Positions 56,386 through 64,000 of a DNA stretch of 64,000 nucleotides are shown here, one piece after another; the first letter of the stretch is position 1, and each line of letters begins with the position of its first letter. The notes under the pieces were generated by a model. That model did not search any database. It worked only from the letters and a program-made list of their open reading frames with translations, and had not been told where the DNA came from. The position numbers and the translations under genes were made by a program. This DNA is from Xanthobacteraceae bacterium (GTDB lineage Bacteria > Pseudomonadota > Alphaproteobacteria > Rhizobiales > Xanthobacteraceae), in NCBI GenBank assembly GCA_019745775.1, contig JAIESR010000070.1:1-64000 (forward strand). The letters run 5' to 3'.

Positions 56386-57152
56386 GTTCCGACGAGGCCG
56401 AATTGCGGGCTCGAGGGCTCCGCGTGGGCGATCTTCGGGATGCGGCCGGCGAGCCGCGCCGCGCGCCCACCTTCGACGCCCGCGCGCATCGCCTTCGCCA
56501 TCAGTACCGGATCCTGCGCCTTCGACACCGCCGTGTTGAGCAGCACCGCCGAGCAGCCGAGCTCCATCGCCAGCGCGGCGTCGGACGCCGTGCCGATGCC
56601 GGCATCGAGCACGACGGGAACCGGCGAGCGCGCACAGACCAGCTCGATGAGATGCGGGTTCGAAATCCCAAGACCCGACCCGATCAGTGAACCGAGCGGC
56701 ATCACGGCGGCGGCGCCGGCATCGGCGAGCTTGCGGCACACCACCGGGTCCTCGGTGCAGTACGGCAGCACCACGAAACCCTTCGCCACCAGCGCCTCGG
56801 TGGCTTTGATCAGCTCGTCAGTGTCGGGATAGAGCAGTTCGCGATCGCCGATCACCTCGATCTTCACCCAGTTCGTACCGAGCGCTTCGCGCGCCAGCTC
56901 GGCGGTGAGGATCGCGTCCTTCGCGGTCTGGCAGCCGGCGGTGTTCGGCAGAAAGTGGATGTCCTTCGGAATCAGGTCGGCAAGGCTCTCGTCGTCACCG
57001 GCGAGACTGATGCGCCGGATCGACGCCGTGACCATTTCGCTGCCGCTCGCGGCGACGCTGTCGAGCATGATTTTCCGGTTCGGATAACCGGCGGTGCCGA
57101 GGAACAGCCGCGAGCGGAACTCCCGGCCGGCAATGATCAACGGATCGGACAT
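56382..57152 (-). CDS. thiG: Thiazole synthase
   Basis: 256 aa from ATG 57152 ([22 protein letters not shown]). The Schiff-base Lys lies in [11 protein letters not shown], followed by [31 protein letters not shown] and [31 protein letters not shown]. It condenses DXP, dehydroglycine (from ThiO) and ThiS thiocarboxylate into the thiazole. A 160-base gap with two hairpins separates it from thiS. Confidence 0.97.
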   Translation of the reverse strand: MSDPLIIAGREFRSRLFLGTAGYPNRKIMLDSVAASGSEMVTASIRRISLAGDDESLADLIPKDIHFLPNTAGCQTAKDAILTAELAREALGTNWVKIEVIGDRELLYPDTDELIKATEALVAKGFVVLPYCTEDPVVCRKLADAGAAAVMPLGSLIGSGLGISNPHLIELVCARSPVPVVLDAGIGTASDAALAMELGCSAVLLNTAVSKAQDPVLMAKAMRAGVEGGRAARLAGRIPKIAHAEPSSPQFGLVGT

Positions 57153-57193
57153 CTGCAACTCCAACGTCTGCCCCGCCTCCAACCTCTCCGCTC

Positions 57194-57257
57194 ATGCCCG
57201 CGAAAGCGGGCATCCAGAATCTCTTCCTCAAGACTGGGTCCCCGCTTGCGCGGGGAC
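57194..57257. repeat. Paired-hairpin extragenic repeat inside the thi operon
   Basis: Two perfect 8-base-pair hairpins: ATGCCCGC/GCGGGCAT at 57194-57213 with a GAAA loop, and GTCCCCGC/GCGGGGAC at 57238-57257 with loop TTGC, 24 bases apart. They fill the gap between thiS and thiG. Elements of this shape are common between genes in Bradyrhizobium relatives; I infer a mobile or amplified repeat rather than a terminator, as no T-run follows on the minus strand. Confidence 0.7.
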
Positions 57258-57312
57258 GAGCGGGGAGAGCCCGCGATCTCTCTTACAACGAACATGGACC
57301 TAGCCGCCTGCA

Positions 57313-57537
57313 TCAACCGCCCTGCCGCGCGCGCACGATCTCGACGCTGTCGCCGGGGTGGAGCTGCGTGGTCGGCCACTCGGCGCGCGGCACGACCGCG
57401 CCGTTGAGTGCGACCGCGATGCCCTTCTGGCCGGTGTCGACGGCCTTCTCCGCCAGCAACGCAGCGAGCGTGGCGGCGGTCAGCGGCTCGTCCTGGCCGT
57501 TGAGCCGAAACTGAGCGTTGAGCGTGGCTTGCGTCAT
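57313..57537 (-). CDS. thiS: Sulfur carrier protein ThiS
   Basis: 74 aa from ATG 57537. The ubiquitin-like fold is short: AQFRLNGQDEPLTAATLAALLAEKAV, GIAVALNGAVVPRAEW and HPGDSVEIVRARQGG, ending in the essential Gly-Gly that is converted to a thiocarboxylate. It starts 10 bases after the thiO stop. No thiF is present in the operon; another E1-like enzyme must activate it. Confidence 0.95.
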   Translation of the reverse strand: MTQATLNAQFRLNGQDEPLTAATLAALLAEKAVDTGQKGIAVALNGAVVPRAEWPTTQLHPGDSVEIVRARQGG

Positions 57538-57547
57538 GCGCTTGACC

Positions 57548-58723
57548 CTATTCGGCCGCCCGTGGCGGCGCAAACCGCTCGATCCCGAACGGCCGGATCG
57601 CCGGCTCGAGGGTTCCCTCCAGCACCAGCCGGGCCACGGCGTCGACCGTCACCGGCGCCAGCAGGATGCCGTTGCGGTGATGGCCGGTGGCGTAGACCAG
57701 CCCCTGTGCCGGGCCGGGCCCGACGATCGGCGCATCGTCGCGGCTGCCGGGACGGTGCCCGACCCACATCTCGTCGATGGCAAGTTCCTCGATCGCCGGG
57801 ATCGTGCGCCAGGCCGCCTCCAGCAAGGTGAGCAGGCCGCCGGCGGTGAGCGAGGTATCGAACGCCTTCTCCTCGACGGTAGCGCCGACGATCAGGCGGC
57901 CGTCCTTGCGCGGCACCATGTAGACGCCCGGCGCCCAGATCACGTGCGTCATCAGCGGCGCCGCGGGATCCATCTTGAGCGACAGCATCTGGCCCTTGAT
58001 CGGCCGCACCGGCGGGCGCTGGTCGGGCGTGAGCCCGCCGATGGTGCGCGACCAGGCGCCCGCGGCGAGCACCACGACATCGGCCTCGACCTTGGTGCCG
58101 TCGGCAAGGACGACGCCGTCGGCGCGGCCGCCAGCGATCGAAATCTCCTTCACCGGCGTGTGCTCGCGGATGGTCGCACCGGCGGCTTCCGCCGCGATGC
58201 GCAGTCCCGCCGCGAGCTTGCGGTTGTCGACCTGATGATCCTCCGGCGACCACACCGCGCCGGCGAGCTTGCCGGCGAGATGCGGCTCGCGCCGCCGCGT
58301 CTCGGCCGGCGAAATCCATTCGAGCGGCAGCCCGAGCTTCTTCTGATGCGCAAGATGATGGTGAATGCGCGCCTGGTCGTCGGCGGTGAGCGCGACCACG
58401 AGCGTCCCCTCGGTTCGCAGCTCCACGTCGATGCCGGAGGCTTTCAGCAGCTCGGTGGCGAAGGCGGGCCAGCGCGCCTGGCTCTCGCGCCCGAGCGCGA
58501 CCAGGGCGTCCTCGCCCGGTTCCGCCTCGCAGCAGGCGGCAAGCATGCCGGCGGCGGCGTGGCTCGCGCCGCTGCCGGCAGCGCCCCGGTCGAACACGGT
58601 GACCGCCGCGCCCTTGGCGGCCAGCCGCCAGGCAATGCCCAACCCGATCACCCCGGCGCCGATGATGGCGACGTTGGGCGCGGATTTGGACGATGGGCCG
58701 AAGCGTGTCGGGACCGAGTTCAA
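57548..58723 (-). CDS. thiO: Glycine oxidase ThiO
   Basis: 391 aa from TTG 58723, the only reasonable start: GGGAG lies seven bases upstream and the riboswitch ends just before. The N-terminal FAD motif is VAIIGAGVIGLGIAWRLAAKGAAVTVFDRG, and SGASHAAAGMLAA is typical of ThiO. The C-terminal motif is VYATGHHRNGILLAPVTVD. It oxidises glycine to dehydroglycine for ThiG. It is the first gene of thiO-thiS-thiG-thiE. Confidence 0.94.
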   Translation of the reverse strand: MNSVPTRFGPSSKSAPNVAIIGAGVIGLGIAWRLAAKGAAVTVFDRGAAGSGASHAAAGMLAACCEAEPGEDALVALGRESQARWPAFATELLKASGIDVELRTEGTLVVALTADDQARIHHHLAHQKKLGLPLEWISPAETRRREPHLAGKLAGAVWSPEDHQVDNRKLAAGLRIAAEAAGATIREHTPVKEISIAGGRADGVVLADGTKVEADVVVLAAGAWSRTIGGLTPDQRPPVRPIKGQMLSLKMDPAAPLMTHVIWAPGVYMVPRKDGRLIVGATVEEKAFDTSLTAGGLLTLLEAAWRTIPAIEELAIDEMWVGHRPGSRDDAPIVGPGPAQGLVYATGHHRNGILLAPVTVDAVARLVLEGTLEPAIRPFGIERFAPPRAAE

Positions 58724-58734
58724 GAAGCTGCTCC

Positions 58735-58803
58735 CTTCGCTGGCATTACCCAGACAGGTTCGTGGGTGTGATCTCAGCCGCGATGCCGCGGCACCCCAGA
58801 GCG
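58735..58803 (-). promoter_or_regulatory. TPP riboswitch (THI element) before thiO
   Basis: Read on the minus strand, the leader shows the THI-box order: CTGGGGTGCCGCGGC, then GGCTGAGATC, then ACCCACGAACCTGTCTGGG, then TAATGCCAGCGAAGGGAG. These match the conserved GGGGTGC, CTGAGA, ACC..GAACCTG and TAATxCCAGCG segments of TPP riboswitches. The terminal AGGGAG is also the ribosome-binding site for the TTG start of thiO, so TPP binding probably blocks translation initiation. Confidence 0.95.
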
Positions 58804-58850
58804 TACGCCTTGATAATGGGCATTTTGGTGCGGTTCCACAAGTCCGCTGT

Positions 58851-59981
58851 TCAAGCCTGCGGTGGCGCAGGCGGCGGAGGCGGCGCCTTCCGAAGCCGCA
58901 GATACTTCGCACAGACGAAGGCGACCACCAGGATGACGGCCGACCCGAGGAACATCAGCCATTCAAGGCCGCCATGCGAATAGCCGAAGCCATAGACGAT
59001 CGGCCCAGCCGCCTGCCCCATGAAGAAGCAGCTCGAGTGTACGGACGTCGCCGCGCCCCGCGCGGTCGTCGACAGGTCGGTGACATGGACCTGGATGCAG
59101 CCGTGCAGCAGGTAGAAGCCAAAGCCGAAGATGCCGAAGATCGCAACCTGCGCGCCCCAGGGGAAATGCAATGCCGCGAAGCTGAGCGCCGCCGCGGCCA
59201 GCGCGCCGCCGATCAGCATCAACTTGCGTTCCGCGAAATGATTGACCAGCGCGGGCACCGAGAGCGAGTAGATCACGCCGCCGAGACCGAACGCAGCGAT
59301 CACCACGCCCGCGATCGACGCGCGCGCCTCGCCGCCGACCAGGAGCAGGATCGCCACGTACGGAAAGATGCCGTGGATGAAGATGCCTTCGAAGAACACC
59401 GAGCCGAAGCAGAATTTTGCGCGGGGATCGGCGAAGATGCCCTGGTAGTTCGCCTTGACCGCCGGGAGATTGAACTTCGGCCGCGGCTTCGGCACCGGGA
59501 AGCTGCGCAGGATGTAGAACGCGGCAACCGTGATGATGAGCCCGAAGCCGCCCGTCACCACGAAGATGCCGCGCCAGCCGAACAGGTCGCCGATCACGCC
59601 CGCGATCGCCGCGCCCAGCACGTTGCCGGTGAGGCCGACCGCCAGCAGCCTTCCGATCATCACCTGACGCTGATGGATCGGCACCAGGTCGCCGACCAGC
59701 GCCATCGCCACCGGAAATACGCCGCCAGCGACCAGCCCGGCGGCGACGCGCATGCCGAATACCAGTTCGAAGCTGGTCGCAACTGCGCAGATCAGCGCGG
59801 TGATCGACACGATCAGCAGGCTCATGTTCATGAGCCGCGTCTTGCCGAAGAAATCGGCAATGGTGCCGAGCACCGGCTGGGTGAACGCGTAAGGCAGGGT
59901 GAAGGCGGTCGAGAGCAGCGCCGCGGTCTTCACGTCGACCAGGAGGTCGGCCGCGATCTGCGGCACCACCGGATCGACCAC
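58851..59981 (-). CDS. MFS transporter lacking a canonical start for its first helix
   Basis: 376 aa from GTG 59981, but the frame is open upstream to 60056, directly behind the kdsA stop, and that 25-codon stretch encodes the missing half of helix 1 (PPVLKIVFLVVFASTLFSR before VVDPVVPQIAADL). No ATG, GTG or TTG occurs in it; only CTG 60029 or ATC 60056 could start the full protein. The rest is an ordinary 12-helix MFS transporter with GTIADFFGKTRLM as A-motif. The C-terminus is proline-rich. The substrate is unknown. A mutated start codon, a non-AUG start or a base error near 60050 are the options. Confidence 0.8.
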   Translation of the reverse strand: MVDPVVPQIAADLLVDVKTAALLSTAFTLPYAFTQPVLGTIADFFGKTRLMNMSLLIVSITALICAVATSFELVFGMRVAAGLVAGGVFPVAMALVGDLVPIHQRQVMIGRLLAVGLTGNVLGAAIAGVIGDLFGWRGIFVVTGGFGLIITVAAFYILRSFPVPKPRPKFNLPAVKANYQGIFADPRAKFCFGSVFFEGIFIHGIFPYVAILLLVGGEARASIAGVVIAAFGLGGVIYSLSVPALVNHFAERKLMLIGGALAAAALSFAALHFPWGAQVAIFGIFGFGFYLLHGCIQVHVTDLSTTARGAATSVHSSCFFMGQAAGPIVYGFGYSHGGLEWLMFLGSAVILVVAFVCAKYLRLRKAPPPPPAPPQA

Positions 59982-60056
59982 GCGGCTGAACAGCGTCGAC
60001 GCGAAGACGACCAGAAAAACGATTTTCAGGACGGGCGGGATGGCTTTGCTCGCGAT

Positions 60057-60911
60057 CTATTGCGGCGAACGTTTCGCCAGCCGGTCGAACTCAATCAGCG
60101 TGCGCAAGAGTCCTTCGATCTCCTTGAGCGGCACCATGTTGGGGCCGTCCGAAGGAGCCTTGTCGGGGTCCTGATGGGTCTCGATGAAGATGCCCGCGAC
60201 GCCGACCGCGACGGCGGCGCGCGCCAGCACCGGCACGAATTCCCGCTCGCCGCCGGAAGAGGCGCTCTGCCCGCCCGGCTGCTGCACCGAATGGGTGGCG
60301 TCGAAGATCACCGGCGCGCCGGTCGAGCGCGCCAGGATCGGCAGCGCGCGCATGTCGGAGACGAGCGTGTTGTAGCCGAACGACGCGCCGCGCTCGGTCA
60401 CCAGCACGTTGCGATTGCCGGCGCCGGTGATCTTGGCTACCACGTTCGCCATGTCCCACGGCGCGAGGAACTGACCTTTCTTGACGTTGACGACGCGGCC
60501 GGTGGCGGCCGCCGCGGCCAGCAGGTCGGTCTGCCGGCACAGGAACGCCGGAATCTGCAAGACGTCCACCGCCTGCGCGACCCGCGCGCATTGCTCGGCC
60601 TCGTGCACGTCGGTGAGCACCGGTACGCCGAGCGACGATTTTATCTCCGCGAAGATCGGCAGCGCGGCGTCGAGGCCCATGCCGCGCGCGCTGCGCGCGC
60701 TGGTGCGGTTCGCCTTGTCGAACGAGGTCTTGTAGACGAGGCCGATCCCGAGCCGCGTGCATATCTCCTTCAGCGCGGTGGCCATTTCGACCGCATGCGC
60801 GCGGCTCTCGAGCGCGCACGGCCCGGCGATCAGCGCGAGCGACAATTCATTGCCGAAGCGCGTCGGGCCGACGGTGACGACGGGGCTGGGCTCGGGGTCG
60901 GTTTTCAGCAT
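60057..60911 (-). CDS. kdsA: 3-deoxy-8-phosphooctulonate (KDO-8-P) synthase
   Basis: 284 aa from ATG 60911 ([16 protein letters not shown]). Motifs: [100 protein letters not shown] and [18 protein letters not shown]. It condenses PEP with arabinose 5-phosphate for lipopolysaccharide. The metal Cys of the class II enzyme is seen in GPC/ATHSV context only in part, so metal dependence is not assigned. Confidence 0.96.
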   Translation of the reverse strand: MLKTDPEPSPVVTVGPTRFGNELSLALIAGPCALESRAHAVEMATALKEICTRLGIGLVYKTSFDKANRTSARSARGMGLDAALPIFAEIKSSLGVPVLTDVHEAEQCARVAQAVDVLQIPAFLCRQTDLLAAAAATGRVVNVKKGQFLAPWDMANVVAKITGAGNRNVLVTERGASFGYNTLVSDMRALPILARSTGAPVIFDATHSVQQPGGQSASSGGEREFVPVLARAAVAVGVAGIFIETHQDPDKAPSDGPNMVPLKEIEGLLRTLIEFDRLAKRSPQ

Positions 60912-61142
60912 CGAGGGACCATGGCCGCCGCCGGGGCAGCGGTCAACGGCGGAAAGATACTTCAGTCCCGGGACTGTCCGGCGTTGTCCGGCGGCCAAAG
61001 TCCGCAGCGCGCGAGGGGTTTAGCCGCCCCCGGGCGCGAGCATGGGGAAGCCACCTGCGAGACGTCAGGCTGATTCAACCGACCCGCATCCGCAGCCAAA
61101 CTGACGCTGGCCTCATCACGCCTGGAGCGAGGGAACACGTTC

Positions 61143-61550
61143 ATGCTGCTGCGCCAAGAGTTGCGCGAATGGACACGCACCGATAACTGGCTCTTGGACA
61201 CCTACCTCCGGGGCTGGGCCGGAGCCGACGCGAATATGATCGTTCGCGCCACCGCGCCTGACTATGTCTTCGACGATCCCCTGGTCGGCCGGTTCGCCCG
61301 CACATCCTTGCCGCGCTATTTCACACTGCTGCACCAGCGCTTCGCGCGCGCCGGTGCGATGAAGCGTCGTGACCTTGCGTTCGCCCTGCACGGCCCGATC
61401 AGCGGTACAGGCGGGCTTCAGTACTGGCGCGAGGCGCCCGCGATCGGACTGACCGGCACGAGCGAAATCGTCGTCGGCCCACATGGAATCGTCGCCGAGC
61501 GCACGGCCTACGACCTCAACCTGGCCAGCGGCCAATTGCGCCGCAGCTGA
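61143..61550 (+). CDS. NTF2/SnoaL-like protein
   Basis: 135 aa with GAGG about 10 bases upstream of the ATG. The pattern is that of the NTF2-like cone fold: WLLDTYLRGWAGADANMIVRATAPDYVFDDPLVG at the start, then RYFTLLHQRFARAGA and a beta-rich second half (EAPAIGLTGTSEIVVGPHGIVAERTAYDL). Such proteins bind or isomerise small molecules; no catalytic assignment is possible. It lies alone between kdsA and the molybdenum hydroxylase. Confidence 0.7.
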   Translation: MLLRQELREWTRTDNWLLDTYLRGWAGADANMIVRATAPDYVFDDPLVGRFARTSLPRYFTLLHQRFARAGAMKRRDLAFALHGPISGTGGLQYWREAPAIGLTGTSEIVVGPHGIVAERTAYDLNLASGQLRRS

Positions 61551-61561
61551 GCGCCAGGCGC

Positions 61562-63826
61562 TTATGCGCGTTCCAGCGCCGCCTTGACTCGTTCCGGCGT
61601 GAACGGCACGCGGCGCAGCCGCACCCCGGTGGCGTCGAACACCGCGTTGCCGATCGCCGCCGGCACCAGGCCGAGCGCCATTTCGGCCGCGCCCGACGGC
61701 GGCTCCTCCGGCCGGCGGATCAGCACGATGTCGATTTTCTCCGGCAGACCGTCCATGTGCATGACCGGGTAGCTCTCCCAGTCGACGCTGGTCACCATGT
61801 TGGCATCGAAGCGCACCTCCTCGACCATGGCGCGGCTGGTGCCATAGACGAGCTGGCGGTCGATGACGTGCTTCAGCGTGTCCGGATTGACGATCATCCC
61901 GACGTCGTGGGCGCAGACATAGCGCAGGAGATCGAGCTTGCCGCTCCGGCGATGCACGCGCACCTCGGCGATCAGCGCGATGAAGGTCGTGAAGTGGCGG
62001 CGGAACGCGATGCCGCGCCCGATCGCGACGTCCTTGTCCTTCTGGTCGTTCGCGGGCGACGGCCGCTTCTGCCAGCCATAGCTCTCGGCGGCGATCCGCA
62101 CCGCGTCGCGGTCGCGCGGATGCTTGAGGTATTGCAGCCGGAAATCGACCGGATCGGCGTTGGTGGCCGCCGCCAGCTCGTCGATGAAGGACTCGCTGCC
62201 GAACAGGATCGGCGGGCCGTAGGGGTCGCGCAGATGCGTGGAGCGCAACGGCGACGCCCGCTCCATCAGCGGCGGGATCGTCTCCCAGCCGAGCCGCCCG
62301 TGCTCGAACGTGTACGACGCGACCGGGATCTCGAAACTCTCACCGCGGTTAAGCGGCAGCCCGGTGAGCTGCCCGGCCAGCACGTCGGCGGCGCGGGACT
62401 CGCGGGTGTTGTTGTCGAGCCGCGAGAACGCCTTGCTGATGTTCTCATAGGCGATCACCTTGCCGTTGGCGTCGAGCCCGGCGCGGCTGCGGTTGATCGA
62501 GGCCGTGCCTTTCGGGTCCCAGGCCAGCGCCTCGTGCCGCATGTATTGCACGCGCACCGGCCGGCCGAGGTGCTTCGAGAGCACCGCGGCGTCCGCGGTC
62601 GCGTCGCCCTGTTCGTTGCGGCCGTAGGAGCCGGTGCCGAACATCCAGATCGCGCGGACTTTCTCCTTCGGCAGGCCGAGCAGCTCGGCGACGCAATAAG
62701 CGGAGTCGTAAGGTTTCTGCGTCGAGGTCCAGATCGTCGCTTCGCCGTCGCGCACGTCGGCGACGGCACAGGCCGGGCCCATGCTGGCATGCGACTGGGT
62801 CGGGAATTCGTAGTCGCCCTCGACGATGCGGACCGCCTGCTTGATGCCTTCCTCGAAGTTTCCGTTCTGGCGCTGGAACTCGCGCTTGACGATCGGCGCC
62901 TTGCGGATGTGCTCGAACAGTTTTTCGTGACCCGGGAAATCCGGCTTCGATTCCGACCACGTCACCTTGAGCGCACGCGCCGCCTTCACCGCGTTCCATT
63001 CCTTCTCGGCGACCACCGCCAGCAGGTCCTTGATCCGGACGACCTTGGCGCCGGGGATGTGGCTGATCGAGCCCTCGTCGACCTGCACCGGCACCGCGCC
63101 GGCTACCGTCGGGCGCACCATGCGCGCGTGCAGCATGCCGGGCAGGCGCACGTCGTTGACCATGTCGAGCGTGCCGAATACCTTGCCCGGCAGGTCCTTG
63201 CGCGGAAGCGACTGGCCGATGATCCTGAAATCGGCGGGCTTCTTCAGCGGCGCCTGAACCTCGACCTGCAGGCCGTTGCTCAGCCGCCCGTTCCACTTCA
63301 CGGCGCGGTCGAGATAGCGGCCCCCGACCAGCTCGGCATAGGTCACGCGCTTCGCCTTGTCGGCGGTATGGATGACGCCGTCGGTCACGCCGAGCTCGCG
63401 CGCGGGCACGCCGAGCTTCTCGCTCGCCATCTCGATGAGCAGCCGCCGGGTCTCGGCCGCGGTGCGGCGAAGCATCGTCCCGCCATGCGACACGCCGATC
63501 GCGGCCGAGGCGCCGCCCATGTCGAGGGTGAGCGCGCTGTCGCCCATCACCACGCGCACCCGTTCATAGGCGACGTCGATCTCTTCGGCGACCATCTGTG
63601 CGATCGCAGTGCCGAGCCCCTGCCCGCCGTCGATCTTGCCGTAATATGCGACCACCGTGCCGTCGGGCTCGATGGTGATGTAGGACGAGAGCTGGTCGCC
63701 CTTGAGCGGCGGCCGTGCCGTCACCGTAGGATGCGACGCCTCGGCGAACTCCGCCGAGGCGAGCGTCACGACCAGCGCGCCGGTCGAGGTCAGGAACGCG
63801 CGGCGATTGACGGTGATATCGGTCAT
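61562..63826 (-). CDS. Molybdenum hydroxylase large subunit (IorB/xanthine dehydrogenase family)
   Basis: 754 aa from ATG 63826, with GGGAGG five bases upstream. A Tat-like leader is present (NRRAFLTSTGALVVTLASAEFAEA, residues 6-29), so the enzyme works in the periplasm. Molybdopterin-binding motifs include GKIDGGQGLGTAIAQMVAEEIDV, GASAAIGVSHGGTMLRRTAAE, GPACAVADVR and FGTGSYGRNEQGDATADAA. The C-terminal PPSGAAEMALGLVPAAIGNAVFDATG holds the probable catalytic Glu. No FAD subunit is visible, as in isoquinoline 1-oxidoreductase-type enzymes, which pass electrons to cytochromes. The substrate, an aldehyde or N-heterocycle, is unknown. Confidence 0.9.
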   Translation of the reverse strand: MTDITVNRRAFLTSTGALVVTLASAEFAEASHPTVTARPPLKGDQLSSYITIEPDGTVVAYYGKIDGGQGLGTAIAQMVAEEIDVAYERVRVVMGDSALTLDMGGASAAIGVSHGGTMLRRTAAETRRLLIEMASEKLGVPARELGVTDGVIHTADKAKRVTYAELVGGRYLDRAVKWNGRLSNGLQVEVQAPLKKPADFRIIGQSLPRKDLPGKVFGTLDMVNDVRLPGMLHARMVRPTVAGAVPVQVDEGSISHIPGAKVVRIKDLLAVVAEKEWNAVKAARALKVTWSESKPDFPGHEKLFEHIRKAPIVKREFQRQNGNFEEGIKQAVRIVEGDYEFPTQSHASMGPACAVADVRDGEATIWTSTQKPYDSAYCVAELLGLPKEKVRAIWMFGTGSYGRNEQGDATADAAVLSKHLGRPVRVQYMRHEALAWDPKGTASINRSRAGLDANGKVIAYENISKAFSRLDNNTRESRAADVLAGQLTGLPLNRGESFEIPVASYTFEHGRLGWETIPPLMERASPLRSTHLRDPYGPPILFGSESFIDELAAATNADPVDFRLQYLKHPRDRDAVRIAAESYGWQKRPSPANDQKDKDVAIGRGIAFRRHFTTFIALIAEVRVHRRSGKLDLLRYVCAHDVGMIVNPDTLKHVIDRQLVYGTSRAMVEEVRFDANMVTSVDWESYPVMHMDGLPEKIDIVLIRRPEEPPSGAAEMALGLVPAAIGNAVFDATGVRLRRVPFTPERVKAALERA

Positions 63827-63837
63827 GATGCCCTCCC

Positions 63838-64000
63838 TCACGCCTGCTGCGACGCGCGCTTGACCGCCTTGAGCGCGGCGCCGTGGGTGCCGCAGCGGCA
63901 GATCAGGTCGTTGAACGCGTCTTTGATTTGCGCGTCGGTGGGCTTCGGATGGCGTTCGAGCAGCTCGACCGCGGTGAGTATCCAGCCGCTGATGCAGTAG
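63838..64000 (-). CDS. 2Fe-2S subunit of the molybdenum hydroxylase (partial)
   Basis: Only the last 53 codons lie in the window; the start is beyond base 64000. The sequence begins YCISGWILTAVELLERHPKP and carries ICRCGTH, which with the first Cys forms the C-terminal 2Fe-2S cluster ligands of the IorA/CoxS-type small subunit. It ends 11 bases before the large-subunit start, so the two are one operon. It links the molybdenum site to the external electron acceptor. Confidence 0.9.
   Translation of the reverse strand, partial: YCISGWILTAVELLERHPKPTDAQIKDAFNDLICRCGTHGAALKAVKRASQQA

Noticed and set aside
58365-61073. A 902-codon open frame on the plus strand
   Set aside because: It is antisense to thiO, the MFS gene and kdsA, and its product is Arg/His/Asp/Ala-rich without domains; it reflects the high-G+C mirror frame.
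61757-64000. A 747-codon open frame on the plus strand
   Set aside because: Antisense to the molybdenum hydroxylase subunits; same skewed composition and no motif.

Overview
The window looks like chromosome from a member of the Hyphomicrobiales (Rhizobiales), probably near Nitrobacteraceae/Xanthobacteraceae. This rests on gene order and protein style: dusB-ntrB-ntrC-ntrY-ntrX followed by dat-hfq-hflX with mazG facing them; eno-ftsB-pdhA-pdhB-pdhC-lpdA-lipA-coq10 facing cinA-ispDF; an ABC_sub_bind protein and a Bug/TctC protein; and short paired-hairpin extragenic repeats. No strain assignment is possible from sequence alone.

Region 1 to about 9.8 kb is accessory. It is visibly poorer in G+C than the rest and starts with IS-end-like direct repeats. 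It carries a TsdA-like diheme cytochrome, a beta-propeller protein followed by an APS-kinase/NMN-adenylyltransferase-like fusion, two translationally coupled small proteins of unknown function, a secreted metzincin-type metallopeptidase, an ATP-grasp enzyme diverging from an FG-GAP/VCBS repeat protein, and an ABC substrate-binding protein. This is the best place in the window to look for an undescribed system.

From 9.8 to 25 kb lie an esterase, a creatininase-family protein with an altered metal-site motif, rlpA and dac (cell wall), the chain tmk-holB-metG-tatD-MBL hydrolase with overlapping or nearly overlapping ends, dps, a convergent mono-heme cytochrome and YVTN propeller pair sharing a hairpin, and mazG facing hfq-hflX.

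From 25 to 41 kb lie dat, glutaminase divergent from an MFS gene, a secreted coiled-coil protein, the two nitrogen two-component systems with dusB, then ispDF, cinA and a COQ10-like gene. A candidate sigma-54 promoter precedes ntrYX.

From 40 to 52 kb the minus strand reads eno, a frameshifted 2OG-oxygenase-like gene, ftsB, the pyruvate dehydrogenase genes with several small passenger genes, lpdA, lipA and the COQ10-like gene. These join glycolysis, lipoate synthesis and PDH.

From 52 to 64 kb lie a PH-domain protein and queF, a ThDP enzyme with a CMD-family partner, a complete thiO-thiS-thiG-thiE operon behind a TPP riboswitch, an MFS gene with no ordinary start codon next to kdsA, an NTF2-like protein, and a periplasmic-type molybdenum hydroxylase whose 2Fe-2S subunit runs off the window. 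I saw no tRNA, rRNA, CRISPR array or intact transposase.
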